Assembly (NCBI RefSeq): GCF_022802975.1
Contig: NZ_JAFEVZ010000006.1
Coordinates: forward strand, 124,001-188,000
Reading direction: 5' to 3'
Length of the DNA stretch: 64,000 nt
From: Flavobacterium pectinovorum
Lineage (GTDB): Bacteria > Bacteroidota > Bacteroidia > Flavobacteriales > Flavobacteriaceae
Of this stretch, positions 17,334 through 25,974 are shown piece by piece; the first letter of the stretch is position 1, and the number at the start of each line of letters is the position of its first letter. Made by a program: the position numbers and the translations under genes. Under the pieces are notes generated by a model. It ran no database searches. It had not been told where the DNA came from and worked only from the letters and a program-made list of their open reading frames with translations.

Positions 17334-18677
17334 TTAGTTTTTCAAATCGTATTTTTCAATTCTTCTGTACAAAGCAGCTCTGGATAAACCTAATTCTTCG
17401 GCGGTTTTACTGATATTGCCGTGATGTTTCAAAAGTGCTTTTTCTATTGCCGTTTTTTCCAGTTCAGACAACGGGTTCTCATCGTTTTCCTGAATTTCTT
17501 CAAAATCCAAAATATCTAAATCAGTTATAGAAATGGTGTTATTATCTCCCAGAATCAAAGCGCGCTCTATTTTGTTTTCCATTTCACGGACATTTCCTTT
17601 CCAGGGATAGCGTTCTAAATAAGGCGCCACATTTTCTTCAAAACGCCAGTTGTCCTGATTGTACTTTTCTGCAATCTGATCCAGAACAAAATTTGCCATC
17701 GGAACAATATCGTCTTTTCGCTCACGCAAAGGTGGCAAATTGATTTCCATCGTATTGATTCGATACAGCAAATCTTCTCTGAAAATCTTATTTTTTACCT
17801 CGGCTTTAATATCATTATTGGTTGCCGAAATAATTCTGACATTCAAAGGCCGTGCTTTACTTTCGCCCAAACGAGTTACTGTTTTGGTTTGTAAAACGTG
17901 TAATAATTTAGATTGTAGATGAAGCGGAATGTTACCAATTTCGTCCAGAAAAATAGTTCCGTTTTGCGCTGATTCAAATCTTCCGGGAGTATCGGTTTTG
18001 GCGTCTGTAAAAGCCCCTTTCGCATATCCGAAAAGTTCACTTTCGAATAAATTATCACTCAGAGAACCCAAATCGACATGTACAAAAGATTCGTTTTTTC
18101 GGGTGGAATTCTGATGAATGAACTCTGCAAAAACATATTTTCCGGTTCCGTTTTCGCCTAAAATCAAAACATTGGCATCTGTTCTGGCTACTTTTTCGGC
18201 AATTGAATAGGCTTGTTTTATTTTTTGGGAAGTTCCGACAAAATAACGTCTTTCCTGTTTTTCTATTACTGGTTTTTTACTGTTTTTTCGGCTTTCGGCA
18301 ACAGCTTTGTCAATGGTTTCCAGTAATTTTTCGTTGTGCCAGGGTTTCAAAACATAATCAAAAGCTCCTATTTTTATTCCTTCAACAGCGGTGTCAATTT
18401 TTCCAAAAGCGGTCATTAAAATCACAATTGTATTTGGCGAGAGCGTTTTTATTTCTTTCAGCCAGTGAATTCCTTCGCGACCATCTTCAAAACCAATTCG
18501 ATAATTCATATCCAGCAAAACCACATTAATTTCATTTTCACTCAAAACTGAAATGATTTTTTTGGGGTTATTGGTCGTAAAAATCGTTTCAAAATGTTTT
18601 TTGAGGATCATTTTTGCCGAAAAAAGAATTTCTTCCTGGTCGTCAACAATTAATATTTGGGCTTGTTTTTTTCTCAT
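17334..18677 (-). CDS. Sigma-54-dependent response regulator, NtrC type
   Basis: A 447-residue regulator in three parts. The receiver (about 6-125) has acidic residues VDD and phosphoacceptor Asp56 in VVLLDMNY. The AAA+ domain (about 145-380) has Walker A GENGTGK (174-180), Walker B TIFLDEIG (241-248), and the sigma-54 contact loop at 221-226, which reads GAFTDA instead of GAFTGA. The C-terminus (about 405-447) is a Fis-type helix-turn-helix (NISKTAEELGLSRAALYRRI). It diverges from the HlyD-ABC-FtsX operon across 156 bp that contain two symmetric sites and a sigma-54-like promoter, so it likely activates that exporter. Confidence 0.94.
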   Translation of the reverse strand: MRKKQAQILIVDDQEEILFSAKMILKKHFETIFTTNNPKKIISVLSENEINVVLLDMNYRIGFEDGREGIHWLKEIKTLSPNTIVILMTAFGKIDTAVEGIKIGAFDYVLKPWHNEKLLETIDKAVAESRKNSKKPVIEKQERRYFVGTSQKIKQAYSIAEKVARTDANVLILGENGTGKYVFAEFIHQNSTRKNESFVHVDLGSLSDNLFESELFGYAKGAFTDAKTDTPGRFESAQNGTIFLDEIGNIPLHLQSKLLHVLQTKTVTRLGESKARPLNVRIISATNNDIKAEVKNKIFREDLLYRINTMEINLPPLRERKDDIVPMANFVLDQIAEKYNQDNWRFEENVAPYLERYPWKGNVREMENKIERALILGDNNTISITDLDILDFEEIQENDENPLSELEKTAIEKALLKHHGNISKTAEELGLSRAALYRRIEKYDLKN

Positions 18678-18688
18678 GCTGTATTTTT

Positions 18689-18726
18689 TGTCCGATTCTG
18701 AACGGTCAACTGTTCATTTTCGAACA
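18689..18726. promoter_or_regulatory. Two tandem symmetric sites, candidate regulator binding sites
   Basis: TGTTCATTTTCGAACA (18711-18726) has perfect TGTTC/GAACA arms. TGTCCGATTCTGAACG (18689-18704) matches the same arms at 8 of 10 positions. Their centres are 22 bp apart, about two helical turns, and 97-119 bp upstream of the predicted sigma-54 start, a normal place for NtrC-type activators. Confidence 0.55.
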
Positions 18727-18789
18727 CTTAATTTTTGGATTGTTTTTAGCGTGTCTTTAAAATCAATGCTTTACAAAAAATAAATTTTA

Positions 18790-18804
18790 TGGCACAGTAT
18801 TTAC
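18790..18804 (+). promoter_or_regulatory. Sigma-54-like promoter of the exporter operon
   Basis: TGGCAC, 5 bp, TTAC matches the -24/-12 consensus TGGCAC-N5-TTGC except for one base (A for G in the -12 GC). Transcription would begin near 18816, 18 bp before the ATG at 18834. Confidence 0.6.
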
Positions 18805-18833
18805 CTATTGGTTATCAGCAAATTATTAAAAAA

Positions 18834-20078
18834 ATGGACAAGGTAATTCCTCGTAAAAATAGAAAATTTAGATATCTCACAATAGCAATTGGAGTTTTTT
18901 TAGCTTTGGCTGTACTTATCTTTTTTTCTTTTAATTCAAAAAGAACTTTAAATGTAAAAGCCGAAGAAATTTCGATTCAAAAAGTTGAAAAAGCCTTTTT
19001 TGAAGATTTTGTTGTTTTTCAGGCCAAAGTTGAACCACTAAACGTAATGCTTGTAAACGTTACAGAAGGCGGATCTGTGAAAGAGATTTTTGTAGAAAAC
19101 GGCGCCATGGTAACCAAAGGACAATCGTTGGCCCGTTTGTACAACCCAAACACAGAATTGAATTATCTGACGCAGGAAACCGCTATTATTGAGCAAATTA
19201 ATAATCTGAACACAGGGAAACTGAACATCAGAAATCAGGAACTAAACCTGAACAAAGATTTGGTTTTGATTGAACATGATTATAATGACGCCAAAAGATT
19301 ATATGACATGAATTCGAAATTGTTTGCCAAAGATGTAATTTCGAAAAACGACTGGAATACTTTTAAAGAAAGTTTGCGTTTTCAGGAAGAGCGCAAAAAA
19401 ACAATTCAGCAAAGTATTCGAAAAGAAAAACAAACGAATCAGATTCAGATTTCTCAAATCAATCGTTCGATTCAAACGATGGAAAAAAGTCTGGAAATCC
19501 TTCGAAACAATAAAAAGAATTTCCTGATTACTGCTCCTGAATCCGGCCGACTGACTTCTTTTGAACCGGTTTTAGGGAAAACATTTCAGGCAGGAGAAAG
19601 CATCGGTAAAATTGATTCTAAACGAGGTTATAAACTGACTGCCGATGTAGATGAATTTTATCTGGAAAAAGTTCGGGAAGGCTTAAAAGGTCAGGTAGAG
19701 TTTAAAGGGAAAACGCTTGAAGTTTTAGTAACAAAGGTAATTCCGGAAGTAAAAAGCGGTCATTTTACAGTAGAACTGACTTTTACATCTAAAGAAAATA
19801 TCGCATTGCAGGACGGATTAAGTTTTGGTGTAAAACTGATTTTATCTGAAAAAAGCAAAACATTGGTAGTACCAAAAGGAAGCTTTAATCAGGAAACGGC
19901 AGGAAAATGGATCTTTGTAGCAAAAGGAAATAAAGCCGAAAGAAGAAACATAAAATTAGGCAGAGAGAATCCTTCGTATTATGAAGTTCTTGAAGGATTA
20001 AAAGAAGGCGAATCTGTAATTACATCATCTTATTCAGATTATAAGGATATTGAGGAGCTTTCACTAAATAAGGAATAG
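18834..20078 (+). CDS. HlyD-family periplasmic adaptor
   Basis: A 414-residue membrane-fusion protein. One membrane helix (LTIAIGVFLALAVLIFFSF) is followed by a lipoyl half-motif (GGSVKEIFVENGAMVTKGQSLARLY), a long coiled coil (about 110-235), the second lipoyl half (LITAPESGRLTSFEPVLGKTFQAGESIGKI) and a barrel domain. It would link the inner-membrane ABC transporter below to an outer-membrane exit duct. An ATG at 18789 would add 15 residues but lies inside the sigma-54-like promoter, so ATG 18834 (MDKVIPRKNRK), preceded by an A-rich stretch, is preferred. Confidence 0.88.
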   Translation: MDKVIPRKNRKFRYLTIAIGVFLALAVLIFFSFNSKRTLNVKAEEISIQKVEKAFFEDFVVFQAKVEPLNVMLVNVTEGGSVKEIFVENGAMVTKGQSLARLYNPNTELNYLTQETAIIEQINNLNTGKLNIRNQELNLNKDLVLIEHDYNDAKRLYDMNSKLFAKDVISKNDWNTFKESLRFQEERKKTIQQSIRKEKQTNQIQISQINRSIQTMEKSLEILRNNKKNFLITAPESGRLTSFEPVLGKTFQAGESIGKIDSKRGYKLTADVDEFYLEKVREGLKGQVEFKGKTLEVLVTKVIPEVKSGHFTVELTFTSKENIALQDGLSFGVKLILSEKSKTLVVPKGSFNQETAGKWIFVAKGNKAERRNIKLGRENPSYYEVLEGLKEGESVITSSYSDYKDIEELSLNKE

Positions 20079-20084
20079 TTTATT

Positions 20085-20152
20085 TTGTTTCAAGTTTCAG
20101 GTTTCAAGTTAACGGACTGAAACCTGAAACTTGAAACTTGAAACCTGAAACA
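20085..20152. repeat. GTTTCAAGTTTCAGG inverted repeat
   Basis: Copies of TTTCAAGTTTCAGGTTTCAA and their complement form a long stem in the 144-bp gap between the adaptor and ATPase genes. It may be an RNA hairpin within the operon. Confidence 0.7.
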
Positions 20153-20222
20153 ATTAAAACAAAATCATCATTTCAATCATCAATCAAAAAACGCAGTTAA
20201 CAACATTTAACACCTTTACAAA

Positions 20223-20930
20223 ATGATAAAAATTCAAAATTTAACCAAAGTTTTCAGAACAGAAGAAGTAGAAACATCAGCATTGAGCGGTATTTCTTTA
20301 GAAATTAAAAAAGGGGATTTTTTAACGATCATGGGACCTTCAGGTTGTGGAAAATCTACTTTACTAAACATCATCGGGCTTCTGGACAGTGCTACTGATG
20401 GAAGCTATACCTTATTAGATCAGGAAATGATTGGCCTGAAAGAAAAAGGAAGATCTCAGGTTCGAAAAGAAAACATCGGTTTCATTTTTCAGAATTTCAA
20501 CCTGATCGACGAACTTTCGGTGTATGACAATATCGAACTGCCTTTGCTGTACAACAATGTAAAAACATCCGAAAGAAAACAAAAAATTGAAGCGATTGCT
20601 GAGAAATTAAACATTTCGCATCGTTTGAAACATTTTCCACAACAGCTTTCAGGTGGTCAGCAGCAAAGAGTTGCGGTGGCAAGAGCTTTGGTAAATGACC
20701 CGAAAATTATTCTTGCCGATGAGCCAACCGGAAATCTGGACAGTAAAAACGGCAATGAGGTAATGGAACTTTTAACCAATCTGCACGCAAAAGGTTCTAC
20801 AATTTTGATGGTAACCCACTCTGATTATGATGCTTCTTTTTCGCAAAGAACCATTCACATGAAAGACGGTGTAGTATTTTCTGAAAAATTAAATCAACGA
20901 AATGTTGATGTTTTTATGGACGCTAAATAA
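20223..20930 (+). CDS. ABC transporter ATP-binding protein, LolD/MacB type
   Basis: A 235-residue ATPase with Walker A GPSGCGKST (about 39-47), Q-loop FIFQNFNLI, signature LSGGQQQRVAVARAL, Walker B IILADEPTGNLD and H-loop MVTHSD. The NLD after Walker B and the overall pattern are those of the LolD/MacB/FtsE group, which works with FtsX-fold permeases by mechanotransmission and not by classical substrate translocation. It lies between the HlyD adaptor and the permease. It probably forms a tripartite system that exports a peptide, lipid or toxic compound. Confidence 0.95.
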   Translation: MIKIQNLTKVFRTEEVETSALSGISLEIKKGDFLTIMGPSGCGKSTLLNIIGLLDSATDGSYTLLDQEMIGLKEKGRSQVRKENIGFIFQNFNLIDELSVYDNIELPLLYNNVKTSERKQKIEAIAEKLNISHRLKHFPQQLSGGQQQRVAVARALVNDPKIILADEPTGNLDSKNGNEVMELLTNLHAKGSTILMVTHSDYDASFSQRTIHMKDGVVFSEKLNQRNVDVFMDAK

Positions 20931-20937
20931 CTAAAAG

Positions 20938-21009
20938 ATGCTAAAATTTATTGTATCCGCAATCGTAATTCTGGTAGAATTTGTTTGCCAAATATTCGCA
21001 ATTATTTAA
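20938..21009 (+). CDS. Possible 23-residue membrane peptide
   Basis: A short frame begins 7 bp after the ATPase stop, with ATG preceded by an A-rich stretch. It encodes MLKFIVSAIVILVEFVCQIF and three more residues, AII: almost entirely hydrophobic, enough for one membrane helix. It fits the 121-bp gap before the permease. It could be a small accessory subunit of the exporter or chance, and I know no homologue. Confidence 0.3.
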   Translation: MLKFIVSAIVILVEFVCQIFAII

Positions 21010-21051
21010 AAATCGGTTTACCAAAACTAAAAAACCATAAACACATATACC

Positions 21052-23484
21052 ATGATTTATAACTGGTTTAAAATATTTATTTATCATTTAAAGCAAAACA
21101 AACTGTTTTCTTTTTTAAATGTTCTGGGATTAAGCATCGGAATTGCTAGTGTAATTTTCTCAATTTTATATTGGAATAACGAACACGCCTACAATCAATG
21201 GAATCCTGAAAAAGAAACCACTTATCAGGTTTTTAATAAAATTAGCGCAACTGGAGATATTTGGTCTTCTTCTAGTGTGCCCTTTGGAAGAACCTGTAAA
21301 GCAACTATTCCTGAAATTGAATCGATATGTTTCTTTAATTCCTGGTACAGTACAGATATGATTAAATATAAAGGACAGAAATTTTTTCATAAAAAGATAA
21401 GCGTTTCTGACAATGGTTTTTTTGACATGTTTCCTTTTCCTATCGTAAAAGGGGCAAAAACCAATATTTTGAAAGAAAAAAACAGTGTTGCAATATCTGA
21501 AGAAACAGCACAATTACTTTTTAAAAATGAGAATCCAATTGGCAAATCAATCACTTATAATTATAAAGATTACACCGTAAAATCTGTCTTTAAAATTATA
21601 AGCCCGTCGTCTTTTGAGCCTAATTATGTTTTTAGCGGAATTTCAAGAGAAAGCGATGAACAACAATGGGGTAACTATAATTATGCCATGATGATTAAAG
21701 TTAAAAAAGGAGCAGATATTAATGCTGTTTTAAAGAAAATGCAAAACGTAAATTACGTAAACAGAACTTTGAAAGATGCAAAAGCAAACGGGCAAACTCC
21801 CGAACAATATACAAAAGAAAACGGAGAGATTTATGTGATGTTAGATCAATTGAGTACTTCTCGTTTGCATGGTATCAAATCTTCGCAAGGGCCAAGTTTT
21901 CCTGAAGGAAGAGGTAATCTTCAATTGCTTTATATTATGGTAGGCTTATCTATTTTGATTTTGGCTTTATCATTAGTAAACTATATCAATTTAGCCACTG
22001 CATCGGCAATTAAACGTGCAAAAGAAGTTGGTGTACGTAAAATCGTAGGTGCAACAAAAAAACAAATTATTATTCAGTTTATTTTCGAAACAGCTATTAT
22101 GGTCGTCTTGGCTATTCTTTTTGCCTTAGCAATCGTAGAACTTTCACTGCCTTACTATAATACTTTTTTAAAGAAATCTTTGACTATAAATGGCAGCGAA
22201 TTTTACCTGCAACTGATTTTTGTATTTGGATTAGTAATCATTCTAGCCGGCATTTTTCCTGCTATTTATATCTCAAATTTCGAAACATTAAAAGTTTTAA
22301 AAGGCAATTTCTCCAGAAGTAAAAGCGGTATCTGGATACGAAATTCGATGCTGATTTTCCAATTTGGGATTGCTGCCTTTTTTATCATCGGGGCTTTAAT
22401 TGTAAACTCTCAGGTAGATTATATGATGAATAAAGACCTTGGTTTTTCAGGTAATCAAGTCATAAGAATTCAGTTTAACTATCAAGAACAAAGCAAAAAG
22501 ACAGAAAAATATTTAATCGCCAAACAAGAATTGCAAAAAATATCAGGAGTTGAGGATGTTTCTACTTTTGCCGGCTCTTTTGGAAACAGTACCAATTCAA
22601 GTTCAGGATTAACACACAATGGTATTTTTGTACAGCCCCGAAATGTAGAAATGGACTTTGGTTTTCTGGAAATGATGAAAATTAAAATTGTTCAGGGGCG
22701 TGATTTATCTCCGAAATTTGCTTCAGATACTATCGACAACTGGCTCATAAACGAGACACTTGCGAAAACACTGAATCTCAAAAATCCTGTAAATACAATC
22801 ATATCATCGGGTTGGGGAAGTGTTGAGAAAGGAAATTTAAAATTTAAGGTGATTGGTGTTGTTAAAGATTTTAATATTACAGGGTTGCAGGATAAAGTGC
22901 CACCAATGGTTTTTATTAATCTGAAAACTTTAAAGTGGAACAATTTTGATTATATTTATATAAAAGTATCTCCAAATAATTTAAGCGAAACACTGGCCAA
23001 ATTAGAAGCCTATTGGCAAAAAAACATCAATCAGGATTACCCTTTTGATTATGAATTTGTAGACAAAGGTTTTGCCAAAACGTATCAGGAGCAGATAAAA
23101 CAAAAAGATTTATTTTTTATTCTGAATTTAGTTGTAATCATTATTGCCATTTTTGGATTGTTTGCTCTGGCTTCCTTTTCGATGGAAAGAAGGCTTAAAG
23201 AAATTGCCATCAGAAAAACATTAGGCGCAGAAACCGATATTTTATTAAAGGAATTGTCCAGACAATATATTGTTTTCTGTCTGACAGGATTTGCCATTGG
23301 GATTGTACCGGCTTACATTTTATTACAGAAATGGCTTGAGAATTTTGCTTTCAGAATTAATGTTTCTACCATTCCGTTTATAATTGCCCTTATTTCATTA
23401 TTGGCATTAACTTTGATAATAGTTTTGGCAAAAGCATATCAGGTTACTAAAATTGATATGCTTAAATATTTAAAATACGAATAA
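21052..23484 (+). CDS. ABC transporter permease, MacB/FtsX fold
   Basis: An 810-residue inner membrane protein with two FtsX-type halves. Each has a periplasmic core domain after an entry helix (first helix about 17-40, MacB-like core 45-270) and a block of three helices (about 285-410, with AIKRAKEVGVRKIVGATKKQ before the second; and about 690-805, with SMERRLKEIAIRKTLGAETDILLKE). This eight-helix duplicated form is common in Bacteroidota. With the preceding ATPase and HlyD adaptor it forms an efflux or secretion machine controlled, I infer, by the divergent sigma-54 regulator. A hairpin terminator follows. Confidence 0.92.
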   Translation: MIYNWFKIFIYHLKQNKLFSFLNVLGLSIGIASVIFSILYWNNEHAYNQWNPEKETTYQVFNKISATGDIWSSSSVPFGRTCKATIPEIESICFFNSWYSTDMIKYKGQKFFHKKISVSDNGFFDMFPFPIVKGAKTNILKEKNSVAISEETAQLLFKNENPIGKSITYNYKDYTVKSVFKIISPSSFEPNYVFSGISRESDEQQWGNYNYAMMIKVKKGADINAVLKKMQNVNYVNRTLKDAKANGQTPEQYTKENGEIYVMLDQLSTSRLHGIKSSQGPSFPEGRGNLQLLYIMVGLSILILALSLVNYINLATASAIKRAKEVGVRKIVGATKKQIIIQFIFETAIMVVLAILFALAIVELSLPYYNTFLKKSLTINGSEFYLQLIFVFGLVIILAGIFPAIYISNFETLKVLKGNFSRSKSGIWIRNSMLIFQFGIAAFFIIGALIVNSQVDYMMNKDLGFSGNQVIRIQFNYQEQSKKTEKYLIAKQELQKISGVEDVSTFAGSFGNSTNSSSGLTHNGIFVQPRNVEMDFGFLEMMKIKIVQGRDLSPKFASDTIDNWLINETLAKTLNLKNPVNTIISSGWGSVEKGNLKFKVIGVVKDFNITGLQDKVPPMVFINLKTLKWNNFDYIYIKVSPNNLSETLAKLEAYWQKNINQDYPFDYEFVDKGFAKTYQEQIKQKDLFFILNLVVIIIAIFGLFALASFSMERRLKEIAIRKTLGAETDILLKELSRQYIVFCLTGFAIGIVPAYILLQKWLENFAFRINVSTIPFIIALISLLALTLIIVLAKAYQVTKIDMLKYLKYE

Positions 23485-23504
23485 ACTTGTAGACCATTTT
23501 TTTA

Positions 23505-23548
23505 AAACCCGTCGGAATCTTAATCTGACGGGTTTCTTTTTTTTTAAT
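23505..23548 (+). terminator. Terminator of the exporter operon
   Basis: AAACCCGTC (23505-23513) pairs with GACGGGTTT (23527-23535), and a run of T follows. It is 20 bp past the permease stop. Confidence 0.85.
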
Positions 23549-23663
23549 TTACAATCTTCTCTTTTTCTAATTTTCTTGTTCGCAAAATAGTTTAATGTTA
23601 TTTTGAACCATCCTAATATCAACAAATACAATTCAAAACAACAAAAATCCGAACATAATGCGT

Positions 23664-23671
23664 TATCTTTG
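23664..23671 (+). promoter_or_regulatory. Promoter box of the Mrp-like gene
   Basis: TATCTTTG fits TAnnTTTG, about 72 bp before the ATG. No clear TTG is at the usual distance. Confidence 0.45.
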
Positions 23672-23742
23672 CAAACCGAAATTGCTTTAAATAAAATAAG
23701 ATTTTAAATTAATTTCACTCATTAGAAAACATTATATCAAAA

Positions 23743-24873
23743 ATGAAATTAGATAGAAAAGAAATTCTTAAAGCTTTAGAAACTATAACTATAGCCGGAG
23801 AAGGAAAAAATATGGTCGAAAGTGGTGCGGTTGCGAACGTACTTACTTTTGGTGACGAAGTTGTTGTAGATTTAGTATTGCACACACCTGCAATGCACAT
23901 CAAAAAAAGAGCTGAAGACGATATCAAAAAAACAATTCACGAATTGGTATCGCCAGAAGCAAAAATTAAAGTAAACACAAAGGTAGAAACTCCGGAGAAA
24001 AACGAGATCAAAGGTCGTGCAATTCCCGGAATTAAAAATATTATAGCTGTTGCCTCAGGAAAAGGAGGTGTTGGAAAATCTACAGTTACAGCAAATTTAG
24101 CCGTAACACTGGCAAAAATGGGTTTTAAAGTTGGCGTTTTGGATGCCGATATTTACGGTCCTTCAATGCCAATTATGTTTGATGTTGAAAACGAAAAACC
24201 AATCTCAATTACCGTTGACGGAAAATCAAAAATGAAGCCCGTTGAAAGCTATGAAATCAAAATGCTTTCTATCGGATTTTTTACAGCCCCAAGCCAGGCT
24301 GTAATCTGGAGAGGTCCAATGGCTGCAAAAGCTTTGAACCAAATGATATTTGATGCAGATTGGGGAGAATTAGATTTCATGCTTCTTGATTTACCTCCGG
24401 GAACAGGAGACATTCATTTATCAATCATGCAATCATTACCCATTACGGGAGCTGTAGTAGTAAGTACTCCTCAGGCGGTAGCTTTGGCAGACGCCAAAAA
24501 AGGTGTTGCCATGTTTATGCAGGACAATATTAATGTTCCTGTTTTAGGAATCATCGAAAATATGGCGTACTTTACACCTGAAGAATTACCGGATAATAAA
24601 TATTATATATTTGGACAAGCGGGAGCAAAAAATCTTGCAGAAGATTTAAATGTTCCTTTTTTAGGAGAAGTTCCAATTGTACAGTCTATTCGTGAAGCAG
24701 GAGATTATGGACGTCCGGCAGCTTTACAAACAGCATCAGCAATTGAAGCCGTTTTTGAAGAAATTACCAGAAATGTAGTTCAGGAAACTGTAAACAGAAA
24801 CGAAAGCCTGCCTGCAACTGAGGCCATTAAAATTACAACAATGGCAGGATGTTCTGCAGTGAAAAAGAATTAA
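23743..24873 (+). CDS. Mrp/NBP35-type Fe-S carrier ATPase
   Basis: A 376-residue P-loop protein. Residues 1-90 form a MIP18/DUF59-like domain, followed by the deviant Walker A GKGGVGKST, then VLDADIYGPSMPIMF, DFMLLDLPPGTGD and STPQAVALADAKKG, all typical of Mrp/ApbC. Family members bind a transient 4Fe-4S cluster at a dimer interface and pass it to client proteins. The usual C-terminal CxxC between IENMAYF and FG is absent (IENMAYFTPEELPDNKYYIFG), so cluster ligands may come from elsewhere, perhaps the near-C-terminal Cys. The next gene is a NifU-type scaffold, which supports a joint role. Confidence 0.92.
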   Translation: MKLDRKEILKALETITIAGEGKNMVESGAVANVLTFGDEVVVDLVLHTPAMHIKKRAEDDIKKTIHELVSPEAKIKVNTKVETPEKNEIKGRAIPGIKNIIAVASGKGGVGKSTVTANLAVTLAKMGFKVGVLDADIYGPSMPIMFDVENEKPISITVDGKSKMKPVESYEIKMLSIGFFTAPSQAVIWRGPMAAKALNQMIFDADWGELDFMLLDLPPGTGDIHLSIMQSLPITGAVVVSTPQAVALADAKKGVAMFMQDNINVPVLGIIENMAYFTPEELPDNKYYIFGQAGAKNLAEDLNVPFLGEVPIVQSIREAGDYGRPAALQTASAIEAVFEEITRNVVQETVNRNESLPATEAIKITTMAGCSAVKKN

Positions 24874-24893
24874 TATAAATGAGACAATGAGAT

Positions 24894-24945
24894 AATTAGA
24901 AAATTAGATAATTGTCAATCTAACTCATTATCTAATTTTCTAATT
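24894..24945. repeat. Perfect 19-bp AT-rich inverted repeat
   Basis: Arms 24894-24912 and 24927-24945 (core AATTAGAAAATTAGATAAT) with a 14-nt loop. Another half copy follows to about 24960. It separates the Mrp-like and NifU-like genes. Confidence 0.75.
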
Positions 24946-24971
24946 GACTAATTTTCTAATTGAAAAACATT

Positions 24972-25211
24972 ATGACAACAGAAGAATTAACAAGCAACGT
25001 ATTATTAGCACTTGACGAAATCAGACCTTTTTTAAATTCTGACGGTGGTGATATTACGCTGATTTCAATAGAAGACGATAAACATGTAAAAGTTCGTCTT
25101 GAAGGGGCATGCATCAGCTGCAGCGTAAATCAGATGACATTAAAAGCAGGCGTTGAAACAACCATCAAAAAGTATGCTCCACAAATAGAAACTGTGGTAA
25201 ATATTATGTAA
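24972..25211 (+). CDS. NifU-like Fe-S scaffold protein
   Basis: A 79-residue protein equal to the C-terminal NifU (Nfu) domain: LNSDGGDITLISIEDDKHVKVRLEGACISCSVNQMTLKAGVE, with CxxC as the cluster ligands. It should hold a 4Fe-4S cluster and hand it to target enzymes. A TTG at 24960 would extend the frame by four residues, but it sits in a repeat, so ATG 24972 (MTTEELTSN) is taken. Its place 98 bp after the Mrp-like carrier gene suggests that both work in one delivery route. Confidence 0.92.
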   Translation: MTTEELTSNVLLALDEIRPFLNSDGGDITLISIEDDKHVKVRLEGACISCSVNQMTLKAGVETTIKKYAPQIETVVNIM

Positions 25212-25393
25212 TAAAATAAACGGTTTCGCTCTTGTTTTTAGATTAAAATAATTAACCAGAATAATAGCCTTTTGAGCTATTTTGATATAATTATTCATAA
25301 AAATCAGTCAAAAAAACTTTTTTTTTACGATTTTAATAAAAAACAATACGAAGATTTAAGACATTCTGTTAAGAAATTGTTACATTTTTAACT

Positions 25394-25401
25394 TAAATTT
25401 G
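25394..25401 (+). promoter_or_regulatory. Promoter box of the 160-residue secreted protein gene
   Basis: TAAATTTG, with a TTG 14 bp upstream (25377-25379, shorter than usual), lies 25 bp before the ATG. Confidence 0.5.
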
Positions 25402-25426
25402 CAACATAACCCCTAAATCTTAAATC

Positions 25427-25909
25427 ATGAAGAAATATTACGTTCTGTTTTTACTATTGTTTTCAGTTAGTATAGATTATGCCCAGCAAAGCACACAAAC
25501 ATTAATTGTAGATAAAGCATGGCTTAATAATTCTGAAGAATGGACAGATTTTAATTATTCAGGAAAAATTGTATTTTCAATCAATTCCAATAGTGCAGAA
25601 GGAAGCTTTAGAGTTGGTAATTATGATTTTTTATATGATTTATGTGAAGGAAAGGCAAAGTTCTCAAATAAAGCGACTTACAGTGCAGCAGAATTCTCCC
25701 ATCCGAGAAAATTATCTGCACAAACTGACAAACAGGGAGTTTTAAATTCAACCTATGAGGGAACTTTAATTTTTCAGTCCGGTACTGATTATTATTCCGT
25801 AATTACTATAATGACCTTACTTGAAAAAGGTGGAAATTATCTTGGTGTAAAAATACACCTTAAAGACAATAGCAGAAAAGAATACGCATTTAGTTTAAAA
25901 TCAAGTTAA
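25427..25909 (+). CDS. Secreted hypothetical protein
   Basis: A 160-residue protein with a clear signal peptide (MKKYYVLFLLLFSVSIDYAQ) and a mature part of alternating hydrophobic strands (KIVFSINSNSAEGSFRVGNYDFLYDL, YYSVITIMTLLEKGGNYLGVKIHL), probably a small beta-barrel or beta-sandwich in the periplasm or on the surface. I do not recognise the family. It has its own promoter-like box and is followed 65 bp later by the ferredoxin gene on the same strand, but no functional link is evident. Confidence 0.7.
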   Translation: MKKYYVLFLLLFSVSIDYAQQSTQTLIVDKAWLNNSEEWTDFNYSGKIVFSINSNSAEGSFRVGNYDFLYDLCEGKAKFSNKATYSAAEFSHPRKLSAQTDKQGVLNSTYEGTLIFQSGTDYYSVITIMTLLEKGGNYLGVKIHLKDNSRKEYAFSLKSS

Positions 25910-25974
25910 TTAAAACAATTTTGGGATTTGTTCACGTTATCAAATTCTAAGTCATTAAAATTCCAATAATTAAA

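Noticed and set aside
18789-18833. Longer N-terminus of the HlyD adaptor
   Set aside because: The start codon lies within the sigma-54-like promoter, and the membrane-fusion protein is complete from 18834.
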